Assembly (NCBI RefSeq): GCF_002097715.1
Contig: NZ_CP020737.1
Span: forward strand, 3,534,001 to 3,598,000
Length of the DNA stretch: 64,000 nt
Reading direction: 5' to 3'
Origin: Burkholderia ubonensis subsp. mesacidophila
GTDB lineage: Bacteria > Pseudomonadota > Gammaproteobacteria > Burkholderiales > Burkholderiaceae
The notes under the pieces are model-generated. The model did no database searches, was not told the DNA's origin, and was given only the letters and a program-made list of their open reading frames with translations. Shown here piece after piece: positions 48,634-58,234 of the stretch (position 1 is its first letter; each line of letters opens with the position of its first letter). The position numbers were made by a program, and so were the translations under genes.

Positions 48634-49374
48634 CTAGACGAGCCCCGCGGCGAGCGCCGCCGCGACCGAGCCGGCCACCAGCACGACGCCGACCGTGCGG
48701 CGTTTGTTCAGCTCGGTCCACAGCAGCACGCCGGTCAGCGACAGCAGGATCAGCGAGCCCGCGATCGTATCCATCAGCAGCACCCAGCCGAGGTTCATCC
48801 CGACGCCGCGATGCAGGTTGTTCAGCGTCGTCAGGAACGAGTTGCCCGTGCGCTTCACCGAGACGTAGCCGTTGCCGACCCAGTATTCGGCCTGCAGGTT
48901 CTGGTGCGGCCCGAACAGCCCGAACTGCCAGTGCTCGGGCTGCATCACGCGCCGGTCGCCCCATGCGACGGGCTGCGCCGGGTCCTTGCGCACCCGGCCC
49001 GGGCGGCCGTCGAAGCGCAGCTCGCGCGCCAGCCACTTCGTCATCGCGGCGGGCGTCGCGGGCGCCGGGTTCGGCAGCGCGAGCTGCATCTCCTCGACCT
49101 GCGGCTCGCCGGTCGGGATCTTCAGCGGCGGCGCGCGGTGATTGAGCACGATGCCCGTCACGCCGAACAGCAGCCCCAGCACCGCGCCCCACAGGCCGAC
49201 CCAGCCGTGCACCTTGCGCAGCCACTTGATGAAGGTCGCGCGGCGCGAACGCTGGCGGCGCGCGGCGAGCTCGTCGCCGGTCAGCGGGCGCGCCGCCGCA
49301 GGATGGGGCAGCACGTTGACGCCCGCTCGGGGCATACCCGCCTGGGGCGTATCGATCGTTTCGGGCGCGTTCAC
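48634..49374 (-). CDS. PepSY-associated membrane protein
   Basis: 246 residues. One helix at about 58-78 (LRKVHGWVGLWGAVLGLLFG, then TGIVLNHR), a soluble loop with PepSY-like features, and two helices near 205-245. Starts with GTG at 49374 (no in-frame ATG upstream). PepSY membrane proteins are often found with siderophore uptake and iron reduction. A Fur-box-like site 72 bases upstream supports iron regulation. Confidence 0.8.
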   Translation of the reverse strand: MNAPETIDTPQAGMPRAGVNVLPHPAAARPLTGDELAARRQRSRRATFIKWLRKVHGWVGLWGAVLGLLFGVTGIVLNHRAPPLKIPTGEPQVEEMQLALPNPAPATPAAMTKWLARELRFDGRPGRVRKDPAQPVAWGDRRVMQPEHWQFGLFGPHQNLQAEYWVGNGYVSVKRTGNSFLTTLNNLHRGVGMNLGWVLLMDTIAGSLILLSLTGVLLWTELNKRRTVGVVLVAGSVAAALAAGLV

Positions 49375-49445
49375 GCAGGGAATTCCATTCGTTCAAAACG
49401 ACGGGCGGCGCGCCGGTCAAGCGCGCCGCCCGCGAGGCATGAAAA

Positions 49446-49460
49446 TGAGAATGGATATCA
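49446..49460 (-). promoter_or_regulatory. Fur-box-like site
   Basis: TGAGAAT-G-GATATCA matches the 7-1-7 Fur inverted repeat TGATAAT-N-ATTATCA at 11 of 14 positions, in an otherwise GC-rich gap between the PepSY gene and the flagellar genes. Confidence 0.55.
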
Positions 49461-49513
49461 TTACATAAATTGCAGCCGGGCTCAATCGGCGGGCCCGCGC
49501 AGGTCCGGCCGCG

Positions 49514-49831
49514 TCAGCGCAGCCGCGGCAGCGGAAAGTCCGGCGGCGTGCCGCCTTCCGCTGCGTCGGCGCGCTCGAGCGCGTACAGCCACGCGAGCAG
49601 GTCAGCGACCGCCTGATACAGCTGCGGCGGGATCCGGTCGTCGAGATCGACCTGCATCAGCAGCGACACCATCTCCGGCGCGGTGTGCACGTAGAGCCCC
49701 GCATCGCGGGCGCGGGCGACGATCATCTCGGCGACCGCCCCGTAGCCCTTCGCGATCACGCGCGGCGCGGCGTCGCCGCCCTTCGCGTCGTAGACGAGCG
49801 CGGCCGCGCGCTTGCGGGACGACCCGCTCAT
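49514..49831 (-). CDS. FlhB C-terminal-like protein (stand-alone export-switch domain)
   Basis: 105 residues matching only the FlhB/YscU cytoplasmic C-domain: AAALVYDAKGGDAAPRVIAKGYGAVAEMIVARA and IPPQLYQAVADLLAWLYALE. The NPTH self-cleavage motif of true FlhB and the four membrane helices are absent. Similar FlhB-like small proteins exist in other bacteria and can stand in for the FlhB C-domain. Overlaps the second FliK-like gene by 4 bases; last of the fliE-side operon. Confidence 0.85.
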   Translation of the reverse strand: MSGSSRKRAAALVYDAKGGDAAPRVIAKGYGAVAEMIVARARDAGLYVHTAPEMVSLLMQVDLDDRIPPQLYQAVADLLAWLYALERADAAEGGTPPDFPLPRLR

Positions 49832-51165
49832 CGCGCGCCTCCGTCGTCGCCGCTGCCGCCGCCGCGCGCATAGGCCGCCGCGGCCGCCTTCGCGGCGATC
49901 GCGTCGAAGCCGTCCGGTGCGCCGTCGACCGCGCGGATCGACAGCCCGCCGACCTGCAGCCCCGACGCCTCCAGCCGCTGCCGCAGCGCGCCCTCGTGCC
50001 GCGCGAGCCGGCCGGCGCCGGCCTCGTTCGCGCGCAGCCGTGCGACGAGCTGCTCGCCGTTCAGCACCAGTTCCGCATCGACCATGCCGAGCGACGGCAG
50101 CGTGAGCGTGAGCCGCGTGCGCCACGCGATGCCGTCGCCGGCGTCGTCGCCGCGCGCCGCGTGCCCGCCCGAGTCGTCGGGCTCGATCGTCCAGTCGAGC
50201 CGCGCGCCCGGCCACGCTTCGCCGATCCAGCGGAACTGGTCGGTCGCAAGCACGTCGAGCTGCTGGCGCACGAGCGGCACGGCGGCCGGATGCACGGTCG
50301 CGGGCGCCGCGCCCTGCGCGTCGGACGATGCCGCGTCGGCCAGCGCGGCGCGCGCGGGGGGCCAGCGGGACTCGGCGGCTTCGGGGCGCGCGTCGGCGGC
50401 GAGGCGAGCCTGCGCCGTGTCGGGCCCGAGGAAGTCATGCGCGGTTGGGCGCGGCGGCACCCCGGCCGGCGCGCCCTGCCCCGGCGCCTGCTGGGCCGCC
50501 GCGCGAGGCGCGGGCGACGGCAGCGGCAGGCGCGCGTCGAGCAGGTCGTCGAGCGCCCTGTCGGCCGCCGGCGGATGCGCGTCGGCGGGCGCGAGCAGGC
50601 GCGCCTGCGGCTCGCGCGCGAGCGCCGCGAGCGGCCGCTGTCCGGCCAGCCATTGTGCGAGATGGGATTCGTAGAACAGGCCGCTTTCGCTCACGGCCTG
50701 CGCGAGCGCGGCGCGCAGCGCCACGACCGGCGGCGTGGCCGACGCGTCGTGCGCCGCCTGCGCGGCCGATGCGGCCTGGCCGGACGGGAACGCCGCCTGG
50801 CGCGCCGCGTCCTGCGGCGCGGCCGCGCGCGCGCCGCCCGGCGCCTGCGCGGCCGGATCGGCCAGCAGCATGGTCGGATCGGCCAGCAGCGGCGCCTGGC
50901 CGACGACTGCCGGCGTCGCGTCGCCGCCGAAACGGGAGATCGCGTCGAGCACGAGCCCGACTTCGGACAGCGCCGTCTGCGCAGACGCTGGCGGGATCGA
51001 CGCCGCGGGCGGCGCCGGCACCTGAGCCGCCAGGGAAGCGCCGGCGGCCTGCGCGCCGACCTGCGCGGCCGCCCCGCCGCCGGACGGCGGCGACACGACG
51101 CCGGTCAGCAGGCTGTCGAGGCGACTGGCCAGCAACGCGGCGGCTACGGTGTCGATACCGGTCAT
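49828..51165 (-). CDS. FliK-like hook-length control protein, second copy
   Basis: 445 residues: a long Ala/Pro-rich, low-complexity N-part (about 1-320) and a compact C-domain like the FliK switch domain (LTLPSLGMVDAELVLNGEQLVARLRA, about 375-400, LEASGLQVGGLSIR). It differs from the FliK at 58235-59593. It lies with the FlhB-C-like gene, and the two could interact as FliK and FlhB do to switch export specificity. Start at ATG 51165. Confidence 0.8.
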   Translation of the reverse strand: MTGIDTVAAALLASRLDSLLTGVVSPPSGGGAAAQVGAQAAGASLAAQVPAPPAASIPPASAQTALSEVGLVLDAISRFGGDATPAVVGQAPLLADPTMLLADPAAQAPGGARAAAPQDAARQAAFPSGQAASAAQAAHDASATPPVVALRAALAQAVSESGLFYESHLAQWLAGQRPLAALAREPQARLLAPADAHPPAADRALDDLLDARLPLPSPAPRAAAQQAPGQGAPAGVPPRPTAHDFLGPDTAQARLAADARPEAAESRWPPARAALADAASSDAQGAAPATVHPAAVPLVRQQLDVLATDQFRWIGEAWPGARLDWTIEPDDSGGHAARGDDAGDGIAWRTRLTLTLPSLGMVDAELVLNGEQLVARLRANEAGAGRLARHEGALRQRLEASGLQVGGLSIRAVDGAPDGFDAIAAKAAAAAYARGGGSGDDGGAR

Positions 51166-51251
51166 GATCGGAACCTGCTCACCTATGCAACATCGATGCG
51201 AATGCGGAAAACGCGCAAACCGGCGGCGCCGGGCGCGCGCGATCCGCGCCG

Positions 51252-51584
51252 TCAGCCCCGCGCGCGGTACAGGTCGGTCAGCACTTTGGTCGAGCGCTGC
51301 GTCTCGAACAGCGCGGACAGCCGTGCGATCTCCGGGCTCGCGAGATCGCGGATCGCGGCGTCGTCGGCCAGAATGCGGCGAATCAGGTCGAGCTTGCGGG
51401 CGAGTTCGTCCTCGCCGAGCGCGATGCCCTGCCCGGCCTCCTTCAGCCCGTCGACGAGCCGCAGGTATTCCTCCTGCAGCCCCGACAGCGCGTTCCAGTC
51501 GGCGTCGCGCGCAGCGTGCAGCATCCGGCCGGACACGGCCGCGATCGCCTCGTAGCGCGCGAAGTACTCGTCCTTCCGGTTCAT
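51252..51584 (-). CDS. fliT: Flagellar chaperone FliT
   Basis: 110 residues, mostly helical: MNRKDEYFARYEAIAAVSGRML, QEEYLRLVDGL and a C-terminal helix ALFETQRSTKVLTDLYRARG. By position after fliS and by size it is FliT, the export chaperone of FliD that can also act on FlhDC. Overlaps fliS by 4 bases; sequence conservation of this family is low. Confidence 0.75.
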   Translation of the reverse strand: MNRKDEYFARYEAIAAVSGRMLHAARDADWNALSGLQEEYLRLVDGLKEAGQGIALGEDELARKLDLIRRILADDAAIRDLASPEIARLSALFETQRSTKVLTDLYRARG

Positions 51585-52015
51585 CTTTGCTGGTCCGCGG
51601 CCTGTTGTGCGGCCATCCGCGCGACTTCCGGGCCGATGCCGATCCACGCTTCCTCGAGCGTCGCGAGCAGCCCGTCGACCTCGACCAGCATGGCCTCGCT
51701 GCCCTGCGCGTTCGCCTGGAGCAGGCGCTTGCCGATGTAGGTGTACAGCGCATCGAGGCGCGCCGCGATCTCGCCGCCCGCTTCGCGGTTCAGCGACGTC
51801 TGCAGGCCGCTCTCGACGATGCTGATCGCCTTGCCGATCGCCTCGCCGCGCGCCGGGATGTTGCCCTGCTGCAGATGCATGCGCGCGAGCGCGATGGCCT
51901 TCCGCGCGCCCTGGTAGAGCATCGCGATCAGGCGATGCGGGGACGCGCCCATCACCCCCGTCTCGACGCCGACGCGCGCGTACGCATTGGCTCCAGCGTG
52001 TCCTGGGGAAAACAT
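51581..52015 (-). CDS. fliS: Flagellin export chaperone FliS
   Basis: 144 residues with the FliS pattern: AYARVGVETGVMGASPHRLIAMLYQGARKAI (10-40), KAISIVESGLQTSLNREAGGEIAARLDALYTYIGKRLLQAN. It binds the C-terminus of flagellin and prevents early polymerisation. Precedes fliT on the leftward operon. Confidence 0.92.
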   Translation of the reverse strand: MFSPGHAGANAYARVGVETGVMGASPHRLIAMLYQGARKAIALARMHLQQGNIPARGEAIGKAISIVESGLQTSLNREAGGEIAARLDALYTYIGKRLLQANAQGSEAMLVEVDGLLATLEEAWIGIGPEVARMAAQQAADQQR

Positions 52016-52120
52016 GCGCTTCTCCTTGTTGATGCGTTGGATCTGGATAGCCTGCGCCCGCAGCGCGGCTGACTCCCGGAGTTATCGGAAAGGAAGTTAA
52101 AAGCTTTAGGCAGAACCGAG

Positions 52121-52175
52121 GGCCGCCGGATGGCCGCCCTCCGGGATCGCCGGCCGCCGGAGCGCCGGCCGCCGG
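52121..52175. repeat. Short GC-rich tandem repeat between fliE and fliS
   Basis: GCCGGCCGCCGG is present at 52149-52160 and again at 52164-52175 (period 15), with a partial copy at 52121-52129. It can form hairpins, so it may slow or stop some transcription after fliE. Confidence 0.6.
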
Positions 52176-52187
52176 GTGGCCGGCCCG

Positions 52188-52532
52188 TCAGACCGGCATC
52201 TGCATGACTTCGTTGTACGCGGTCACGAGCTTGTTGCGGACCTGCAGCCCGAACTGGAAGCCGATGTTCGCCTTCTGCATGTCGACCATCACGTCGTTCA
52301 GCGAGATGTTCGGCGCGCCGACCTCGAACGCGTGCGCCTCGCCGAGCGCGTGCTGCTGATCGCCGCTGATCTTGTCGAGCGACGCCTTCATCGCGCTCGC
52401 GAAGGTTCCGGCGGTCGCCGCGCCGGACCCGGCGACCGCCGCGGTCGGGCTGGCCGTGCCGTTCGCCGCCTGCGCCGCCATCGCCTGCATCTGTTGCAAT
52501 ACCGAACCGATTCCGCCGACGTTCGCCGTCAT
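52188..52532 (-). CDS. fliE: Flagellar MS-ring/rod adaptor FliE
   Basis: 114 residues: [29 protein letters not shown] and the C-terminal [38 protein letters not shown] that joins the MS-ring to the rod. N-part is Ala/Thr-rich. Leftward, 255 bases from divergent fliF. Confidence 0.94.
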   Translation of the reverse strand: MTANVGGIGSVLQQMQAMAAQAANGTASPTAAVAGSGAATAGTFASAMKASLDKISGDQQHALGEAHAFEVGAPNISLNDVMVDMQKANIGFQFGLQVRNKLVTAYNEVMQMPV

Positions 52533-52546
52533 GCTGTCTCACCATC

Positions 52547-52569
52547 AAAAAAGAGGGCCCGTTCGGGCC
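52547..52569 (-). terminator. Terminator-like hairpin in the fliE leader
   Basis: On the minus strand, GGCCC GAAC GGGCC (52569-52556) followed after CTC by TTTTTT, ends only 15 bases before the fliE ATG. Either an attenuator or a stop for transcripts entering from the fliF side. Confidence 0.45.
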
Positions 52570-52787
52570 GGGCCGGGCGGGCCGTCGGCGCGACCCGCGC
52601 GCGCCCGCCATACCGGATCGCGAAAAAGCATAGCAGCGCACCGTCCGGCAAAGCCGCGAAAGTACGGGGGAAACCCGGCTCTTTTCGGGCGATCGGATCG
52701 GGGCCGGCATCACGATAATCGCATCGTGTCATTGTCCGCCCGCTCGTCCGAGCGGCTCAGTCGTCCCGCTCCGGAGAACCTCGACGC

Positions 52788-54560
52788 ATGGATTCGCAGG
52801 CCAATTCGCTGATCAATCCCGACGCCCGCACTGGCCTTGCCAGCCCGGCGCCCGGCGCCGCCGCGGCCGCGGCGCTGCCGGGGGCTGGCGGCGCAGGCGT
52901 GGACTTCGGGCTCGGCGGCTTCGCTGAACGGATTCCGGGCATCGCGCGGATGCGCGGCAACCCGAAGCTGCCGTTCATCATCGCCGCCGCCTTCGCGGTC
53001 GCCGTGCTCGTCGCCCTCGTGCTGTGGAGCCGCGCGCCCGACTACCGCGTGCTGTACAGCAACCTGTCGGACCGCGACGGCGGTGCGATCATTGCTGCGC
53101 TCCAGCAGGCAAACGTTCCATACAAGTTCGCCGACGCCGGCGGCGCGATCCTCGTGCCGGCCAACCAGGTCCACGAAACGCGCCTGAAGCTCGCGGCGCT
53201 CGGGCTGCCGAAGGGCGGCTCGGTCGGCTTCGAGCTGATGGACAACCAGAAATTCGGCATCAGCCAGTTCGCCGAGCAGATCAACTACCAGCGTGCGCTT
53301 GAAGGCGAGCTGCAGCGCACGATCGAATCGATCAACGCGGTGCGCGCCGCGCGCGTGCATCTCGCGATCCCGAAGCCGTCGGTGTTCGTGCGCGACAAGG
53401 AGGCGCCGAGCGCGTCCGTGTTCGTCGACCTCTATCCGGGCCGCGTGCTCGACGAGGGCCAGGTGCTGGCGATCACGCGGATGGTGTCGTCGGGCGTGCC
53501 CGACATGCCCGCGAAGAACGTCACGATCGTCGACCAGGACGGCAACCTGCTGACGCAGCCGGCGTCGGCGAGCGGCCTCGACGCGAGCCAGCTCAAGTAC
53601 GTGCAGCAGGTCGAGCGCAACACGCAGAAGCGCATCGACGCGATCCTCGCGCCGATCTTCGGCACCGGCAACGCGCGTTCGCAGGTGAGCGCCGACATCG
53701 ACTTCTCGCGGCTCGAGCAGACCTCGGAAAGCTACGGCCCGAACGGCTCGCCGCAGCAGAGCGCGATCCGCAGCCAGCAGACCAGCACCGCGACCGAGCT
53801 CGCGCAGAGCGGCGCGTCGGGCGTGCCGGGCGCGCTGTCGAACACGCCGCCGCAGCCGGCCTCCGCGCCGATCGTCGCGGGCAACGGCCAGAACGGCCCG
53901 CAGACGACGCCGGTGAGCGACCGCAAGGATTCGACGACCAACTACGAGCTCGACAAGACGATCCGCCACGTCGAGCAGCCGATGGGCAACGTGAAGCGGC
54001 TGTCGGTCGCGGTCGTCGTCAACTACCAGCCGGTCGCCGATTCGAAGGGCCACGTGACGATGCAGCCGCTGCCGCCCGCGAAGCTCGCGCAGGTCGAGCA
54101 GCTCGTGAAGGACGCGATGGGCTACGACGCGAAGCGCGGCGACTCGGTGAACGTCGTCAACAGCACGTTCTCGACCGCCGGCGACCCGTACGCCGACCTG
54201 CCGTGGTACCGCCAGCCGGACATGATCGACATGGCGAAGGAAGCCGCGAAGTGGCTCGGCATCGCGGCGGTCGCGGCGGCGCTGTACTTCGCGGTGGTGC
54301 GCCCGGCGATGCGCCGCGCGTTCCCGCCGCCCGAGCCGGCCGCGCCCGCGCTGCCGGCGCCGGAAGACGCGGTCGCGCTGGACGGCCTGCCCGCGCCGGA
54401 GAAGGCCGCCGCGAACGACGACGCCGACGCGCTGCTGCTCGGTTTCGAAAACGAGAAACACCGCTACGAGCGCAACCTCGACTACGCACGCACGATCGCC
54501 CGTCAGGATCCGAAGATCGTCGCAACCGTCGTGAAGAGCTGGGTGAACGATGAACGCTGA
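52788..54560 (+). CDS. fliF: Flagellar MS-ring protein FliF
   Basis: 590 residues. First membrane helix about 61-80 (LPFIIAAAFAVAVLVALVLW), periplasmic ring-building domains RBM1-3, second helix near 487-505 (WLGIAAVAAALYFAVVRPAM) and a C-terminal tail that binds FliG. An Ala/Gly-rich cytoplasmic N-terminus precedes the first helix. First gene of the rightward operon fliF-fliK; overlaps fliG. Confidence 0.96.
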   Translation: MDSQANSLINPDARTGLASPAPGAAAAAALPGAGGAGVDFGLGGFAERIPGIARMRGNPKLPFIIAAAFAVAVLVALVLWSRAPDYRVLYSNLSDRDGGAIIAALQQANVPYKFADAGGAILVPANQVHETRLKLAALGLPKGGSVGFELMDNQKFGISQFAEQINYQRALEGELQRTIESINAVRAARVHLAIPKPSVFVRDKEAPSASVFVDLYPGRVLDEGQVLAITRMVSSGVPDMPAKNVTIVDQDGNLLTQPASASGLDASQLKYVQQVERNTQKRIDAILAPIFGTGNARSQVSADIDFSRLEQTSESYGPNGSPQQSAIRSQQTSTATELAQSGASGVPGALSNTPPQPASAPIVAGNGQNGPQTTPVSDRKDSTTNYELDKTIRHVEQPMGNVKRLSVAVVVNYQPVADSKGHVTMQPLPPAKLAQVEQLVKDAMGYDAKRGDSVNVVNSTFSTAGDPYADLPWYRQPDMIDMAKEAAKWLGIAAVAAALYFAVVRPAMRRAFPPPEPAAPALPAPEDAVALDGLPAPEKAAANDDADALLLGFENEKHRYERNLDYARTIARQDPKIVATVVKSWVNDER

Positions 54561-55545
54561 AGGCTTGACCAAGAGCGCGCTCCTGCTGATGTCGATCGGC
54601 GAGGAAGAGGCCGCGCAGGTATTCAAATTCCTCGCGCCGCGCGAGGTGCAGAAGATCGGCGCCACGATGGCCGCGCTGCGCAACGTCACGCGCGAGCAGG
54701 TCGAGAACGTGCTGAACGAGTTCGCGAAGGAAGCCGAACAGCACACCGCGCTGTCGCTCGATTCGAACGACTACATCCGCTCGGTGCTGACGAAGGCGCT
54801 CGGCGAGGACAAGGCCGGCGTGCTGATCGACCGCATCCTGCAGGGCAGCGACACGAGCGGCATCGAAGGCCTGAAGTGGATGGATTCGAGCGCGGTGGCC
54901 GAGCTGATCAAGAACGAGCATCCGCAAATCGTCGCGACGATCCTCGTGCATCTCGACCGCGACCAGGCGTCCGAGATCGCGTCGTGCTTCACCGAGCGGC
55001 TGCGCAATGACGTGCTGCTGCGGATCGCGACGCTCGACGGCATCCAGCCGGCCGCGCTGCGCGAGCTCGACGACGTGCTGTCGGGCCTCCTGTCCGGCAG
55101 CGACAACCTGAAGCGCAGCCCGATGGGCGGCATCGGCACCGCGGCCGAGATCCTGAACTTCATGACGTCGGTGCACGAGGAAGGCGTGCTCGAGAACGTC
55201 CGCCAGTACGATCCGGACCTCGCGCAGAAGATCATCGACCAGATGTTCGTGTTCGAGAACCTGCTCGACCTCGAGGACCGCGCGATCCAGCTGCTGCTGA
55301 AGGAAGTCGAGTCGGAAACGCTGATCATCGCGCTGAAGGGCGCGCCGCCCGCGCTGCGCCAGAAGTTCCTGGCGAACATGTCGCAGCGCGCGGCCGAACT
55401 GCTCGCCGAGGATCTCGACGCACGCGGCCCGGTGCGCGTGTCCGAAGTCGAGACGCAGCAGCGCCGCATCCTGCAGATCGTGCGCAACCTCGCCGAGGGC
55501 GGCCAGATCGTGATCGGCGGCAAGGCGGAAGACGCATATGTCTGA
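54550..55545 (+). CDS. fliG: Flagellar motor switch protein FliG
   Basis: 331 residues, typical for FliG. N-domain KSALLLMSIGEEEAAQVFKFL, armadillo middle and C-domain with charged torque helix (LLKEVESETLIIALKGA, NMSQRAAELLAEDLDARGPVRVSEVE). It binds FliF, FliM and the stator. Starts 11 bases within the fliF coding end. Confidence 0.96.
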   Translation: MNAEGLTKSALLLMSIGEEEAAQVFKFLAPREVQKIGATMAALRNVTREQVENVLNEFAKEAEQHTALSLDSNDYIRSVLTKALGEDKAGVLIDRILQGSDTSGIEGLKWMDSSAVAELIKNEHPQIVATILVHLDRDQASEIASCFTERLRNDVLLRIATLDGIQPAALRELDDVLSGLLSGSDNLKRSPMGGIGTAAEILNFMTSVHEEGVLENVRQYDPDLAQKIIDQMFVFENLLDLEDRAIQLLLKEVESETLIIALKGAPPALRQKFLANMSQRAAELLAEDLDARGPVRVSEVETQQRRILQIVRNLAEGGQIVIGGKAEDAYV

Positions 55546-56221
55546 TCCGGCGAGCGACCGCGTGGGCGACGTCAGCGCCTACCAGCGCTGGGAGATGGCG
55601 TCGTTCGACCCGCCGCCTCCCCCGCCGCCGCCCGACACCGCAGCCGCGGCGGCGGCCGCGCTCGCCGAGGAATTGCAGCGCGTGCGCGACGCCGCGCACG
55701 CGGAAGGCCTGTCGACCGGTCACGTCGAGGGCCAGGCGCACGGCTACCAGGCCGGCTACGAGCAGGGCCACCAGCAGGGTTTCGAGGCCGGCCAGGCCGA
55801 GGCGCGCGAGCAGGCCGCGCAGCTTGCGGCGCTCGCCGCGTCGTTCCGGGAAGCACTGGCCACCGCCGAGCACGATCTCGCGTCCGATGTCGCGCAACTC
55901 GCGCTCGACATCGCGCAGCAGGTCGTGCGCCAGCACGTGAAGCATGACCCGGCCGCCCTCGTCGCCGCGGTGCGCGACGTGCTCGCGGCCGAGCCGGCGC
56001 TGGCGGGCGCGCCGCACCTCGCGGTGCATCCCGCCGACCTGCCGGTTGTCGAGGCATACCTGCAGGAAGAACTCGACGCGCTCGGCTGGAGCGTGCGCAC
56101 CGATGCGACGATCGAGCGCGGCGGCTGTCGCGCGCACGCCGCGACGGGCGAAGTCGACGCGACGCTGCCGACCCGCTGGCAGCGCGTCGCCGCCGCGATC
56201 GGCAAGGTCAGCGCATGGTGA
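55538..56221 (+). CDS. fliH: Flagellar export ATPase regulator FliH
   Basis: 227 residues. A Pro-rich run near residue 25-32, the GxxxG-type repeats of FliH ([24 protein letters not shown], about 57-80, read in steps of four), then the stator-stalk C-domain. It inhibits and positions FliI. Overlaps both fliG (8 bases) and fliI (7 bases). Confidence 0.93.
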   Translation: MSDPASDRVGDVSAYQRWEMASFDPPPPPPPPDTAAAAAAALAEELQRVRDAAHAEGLSTGHVEGQAHGYQAGYEQGHQQGFEAGQAEAREQAAQLAALAASFREALATAEHDLASDVAQLALDIAQQVVRQHVKHDPAALVAAVRDVLAAEPALAGAPHLAVHPADLPVVEAYLQEELDALGWSVRTDATIERGGCRAHAATGEVDATLPTRWQRVAAAIGKVSAW

Positions 56222-57738
56222 CGCCCACGCCCGAATCGTTCGCGCATGACGGCATGACGCCGCTCGAGCGCGAACTCGCGCTCGCGTCGTTCGGCCCGGA
56301 CACGCCGCGCGACCCCGCGCCGGCCTCGGCGGCCGCCGACGCCGCACCGCGCGCGCCGCACAACCCGCACCTCGCGCACTGGCGCACCCACCTGAACGGC
56401 CTGGCGGCGCGCAGCCACCACGCGCTGCCGCTGCGCCCGTGCGGCCGCCTCACCCGCGCGGCCGGCCTCGTGCTCGAGGCGATCGGGCTGCGCCTGTCGG
56501 TCGGCGCCGAATGCACGATCGAATTGCCGCCCGGCAGCACGCTGCCGTTGGCGGAGGCGGAAGTGGTCGGCTTCGCCGGCGACCGCCTGTTCCTGATGCC
56601 GACCACCGACGTCGCGGGCGTGCTGCCCGGCGCGCGCGTGTGGCCGCTCGAACGCGCGCCGGTCGCCGATCCGCTCGCGGGCGCCAAGCGCCTGCCGGTC
56701 GGCTGGGAAATGCTCGGGCGCGTCGTCGACGCGTCGGGCCGCCCGCTCGACAACCTCGGCCCGCTCACGTCGAAGGTCGACGCACCGCTCACCGCGGCGT
56801 CGATCAACCCGCTCGACCGCGAGCCGATCCACCACGTGCTCGACGTCGGCGTGCGCGCGATCAACGCGCTGCTCACCGTCGGGCGCGGCCAGCGGATGGG
56901 CTTGTTCGCCGGCTCCGGCGTCGGCAAGTCGGTGCTGCTCGGCACGATGGCGCGCTACACGAGCGCCGAGGTGATCGTGATCGGCCTGATCGGCGAACGG
57001 GGCCGCGAAGTGAAGGAATTCATCGAGCAGATCCTCGGCGAGGACGGGCTCGCGCGCTCGGTCGTGGTCGCGGCGCCCGCCGACGTGTCGCCGCTGTTGC
57101 GGATGCAGGGCGCCGCGTACGCGACGGCGCTCGCCGAATGGTTCCGCGACCAGGGCAAGCACGTGCTGCTGCTGATGGATTCGCTGACCCGCTACGCGAT
57201 GGCGCAGCGCGAGATCGCGCTCGCGATCGGCGAGCCGCCCGCGACCAAGGGCTATCCGCCGTCGGTATTCGCGAAGCTGCCCGCGCTCGTCGAGCGCACC
57301 GGCAACGGGCCCGAAGGCGGCGGCTCGATCACCGCGTTCTACACGGTGCTGACGGAAGGCGACGACCAGCAGGACCCGATCGCCGATTCGGCGCGCGCGA
57401 TCCTCGACGGCCACATCGTGCTGTCGCGCGCACTCGCCGAGGCCGGCCACTATCCGGCGATCGACATCGAGGCGTCGATCAGCCGCGCGATGACCGCGCT
57501 GATCGACGAGTCGCACCTCGACCACGTGCGCCAGTTCAAGCAGATGCTGTCGCGCTACCAGCGCAACCGCGACCTGATCGCGGTGGGCGCCTACGCGCCC
57601 GGCCGCGACGCGCAGCTCGACCATGCGATCGCGCTTTACCCGCACATCGAAGCGTTCCTGCAGCAGGGCTTCCGCGAATGCGCGCCGTACGACGCGAGCC
57701 TGGCCGGACTCGATGCGCTGTTCAACCACGGAGGCTGA
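56215..57738 (+). CDS. fliI: Flagellar export ATPase FliI
   Basis: 507 residues. Walker A GSGVGKS near 233-239, catalytic [13 protein letters not shown], Walker [20 protein letters not shown] and a C-terminal domain. Its N-terminus is longer than in E. coli, with an extra Ala/Pro-rich stretch (about 25-50). It powers type III export with FliH and FliJ. Confidence 0.96.
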   Translation: MVTPTPESFAHDGMTPLERELALASFGPDTPRDPAPASAAADAAPRAPHNPHLAHWRTHLNGLAARSHHALPLRPCGRLTRAAGLVLEAIGLRLSVGAECTIELPPGSTLPLAEAEVVGFAGDRLFLMPTTDVAGVLPGARVWPLERAPVADPLAGAKRLPVGWEMLGRVVDASGRPLDNLGPLTSKVDAPLTAASINPLDREPIHHVLDVGVRAINALLTVGRGQRMGLFAGSGVGKSVLLGTMARYTSAEVIVIGLIGERGREVKEFIEQILGEDGLARSVVVAAPADVSPLLRMQGAAYATALAEWFRDQGKHVLLLMDSLTRYAMAQREIALAIGEPPATKGYPPSVFAKLPALVERTGNGPEGGGSITAFYTVLTEGDDQQDPIADSARAILDGHIVLSRALAEAGHYPAIDIEASISRAMTALIDESHLDHVRQFKQMLSRYQRNRDLIAVGAYAPGRDAQLDHAIALYPHIEAFLQQGFRECAPYDASLAGLDALFNHGG

Positions 57739-57744
57739 CGCTAA

Positions 57745-58203
57745 ATGGCACAAAGCTTTCCCCTGCAGATCCTGCTCGATCGCGCCAACGAGGATCTCGA
57801 CGCGGCGACCCGCCAGCTCGGCGTCGCGCAGCGCGAACGCACCGACGCGGCCAACCAGCTCGACTCGCTGCTGCGCTACCGCGACGAATATCACGCGCGC
57901 TTCTCGCAATCCGCGCAACACGGGATGCCCGCCGGCAACTGGCGGAATTTCCAGGCCTTCCTCGACACGCTCGACACGGCGATCGCCCAGCAGCGCAACG
58001 TGCTGGCCGCCGCCGACGCGCGCATCGACGAAGCCCGCCCCCACTGGCAGCTGAAGAAACGCACCGTCGGCTCGTACGAAATCCTGCAGGCGCGCGGCGT
58101 CGCGCAGGAAGCGGTCCGCACCGCGAAGCGCGAGCAGCGCGAGGCCGACGAGCATGCCGCGAAGATCCTGCGGATGCGGGCCGACGCGGCAAAGTCGACG
58201 TAA
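57745..58203 (+). CDS. fliJ: Flagellar export protein FliJ
   Basis: 152 residues, coiled-coil: MAQSFPLQILLDRANEDLDAATRQLG and a C-terminal basic helix KREQREADEHAAKILRM. It is the central stalk in FliI and escorts chaperones. Starts 6 bases after the fliI stop. Confidence 0.93.
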   Translation: MAQSFPLQILLDRANEDLDAATRQLGVAQRERTDAANQLDSLLRYRDEYHARFSQSAQHGMPAGNWRNFQAFLDTLDTAIAQQRNVLAAADARIDEARPHWQLKKRTVGSYEILQARGVAQEAVRTAKREQREADEHAAKILRMRADAAKST

Positions 58204-58234
58204 CCGTCCAACGCAATCGAACGAGAGATACGCC

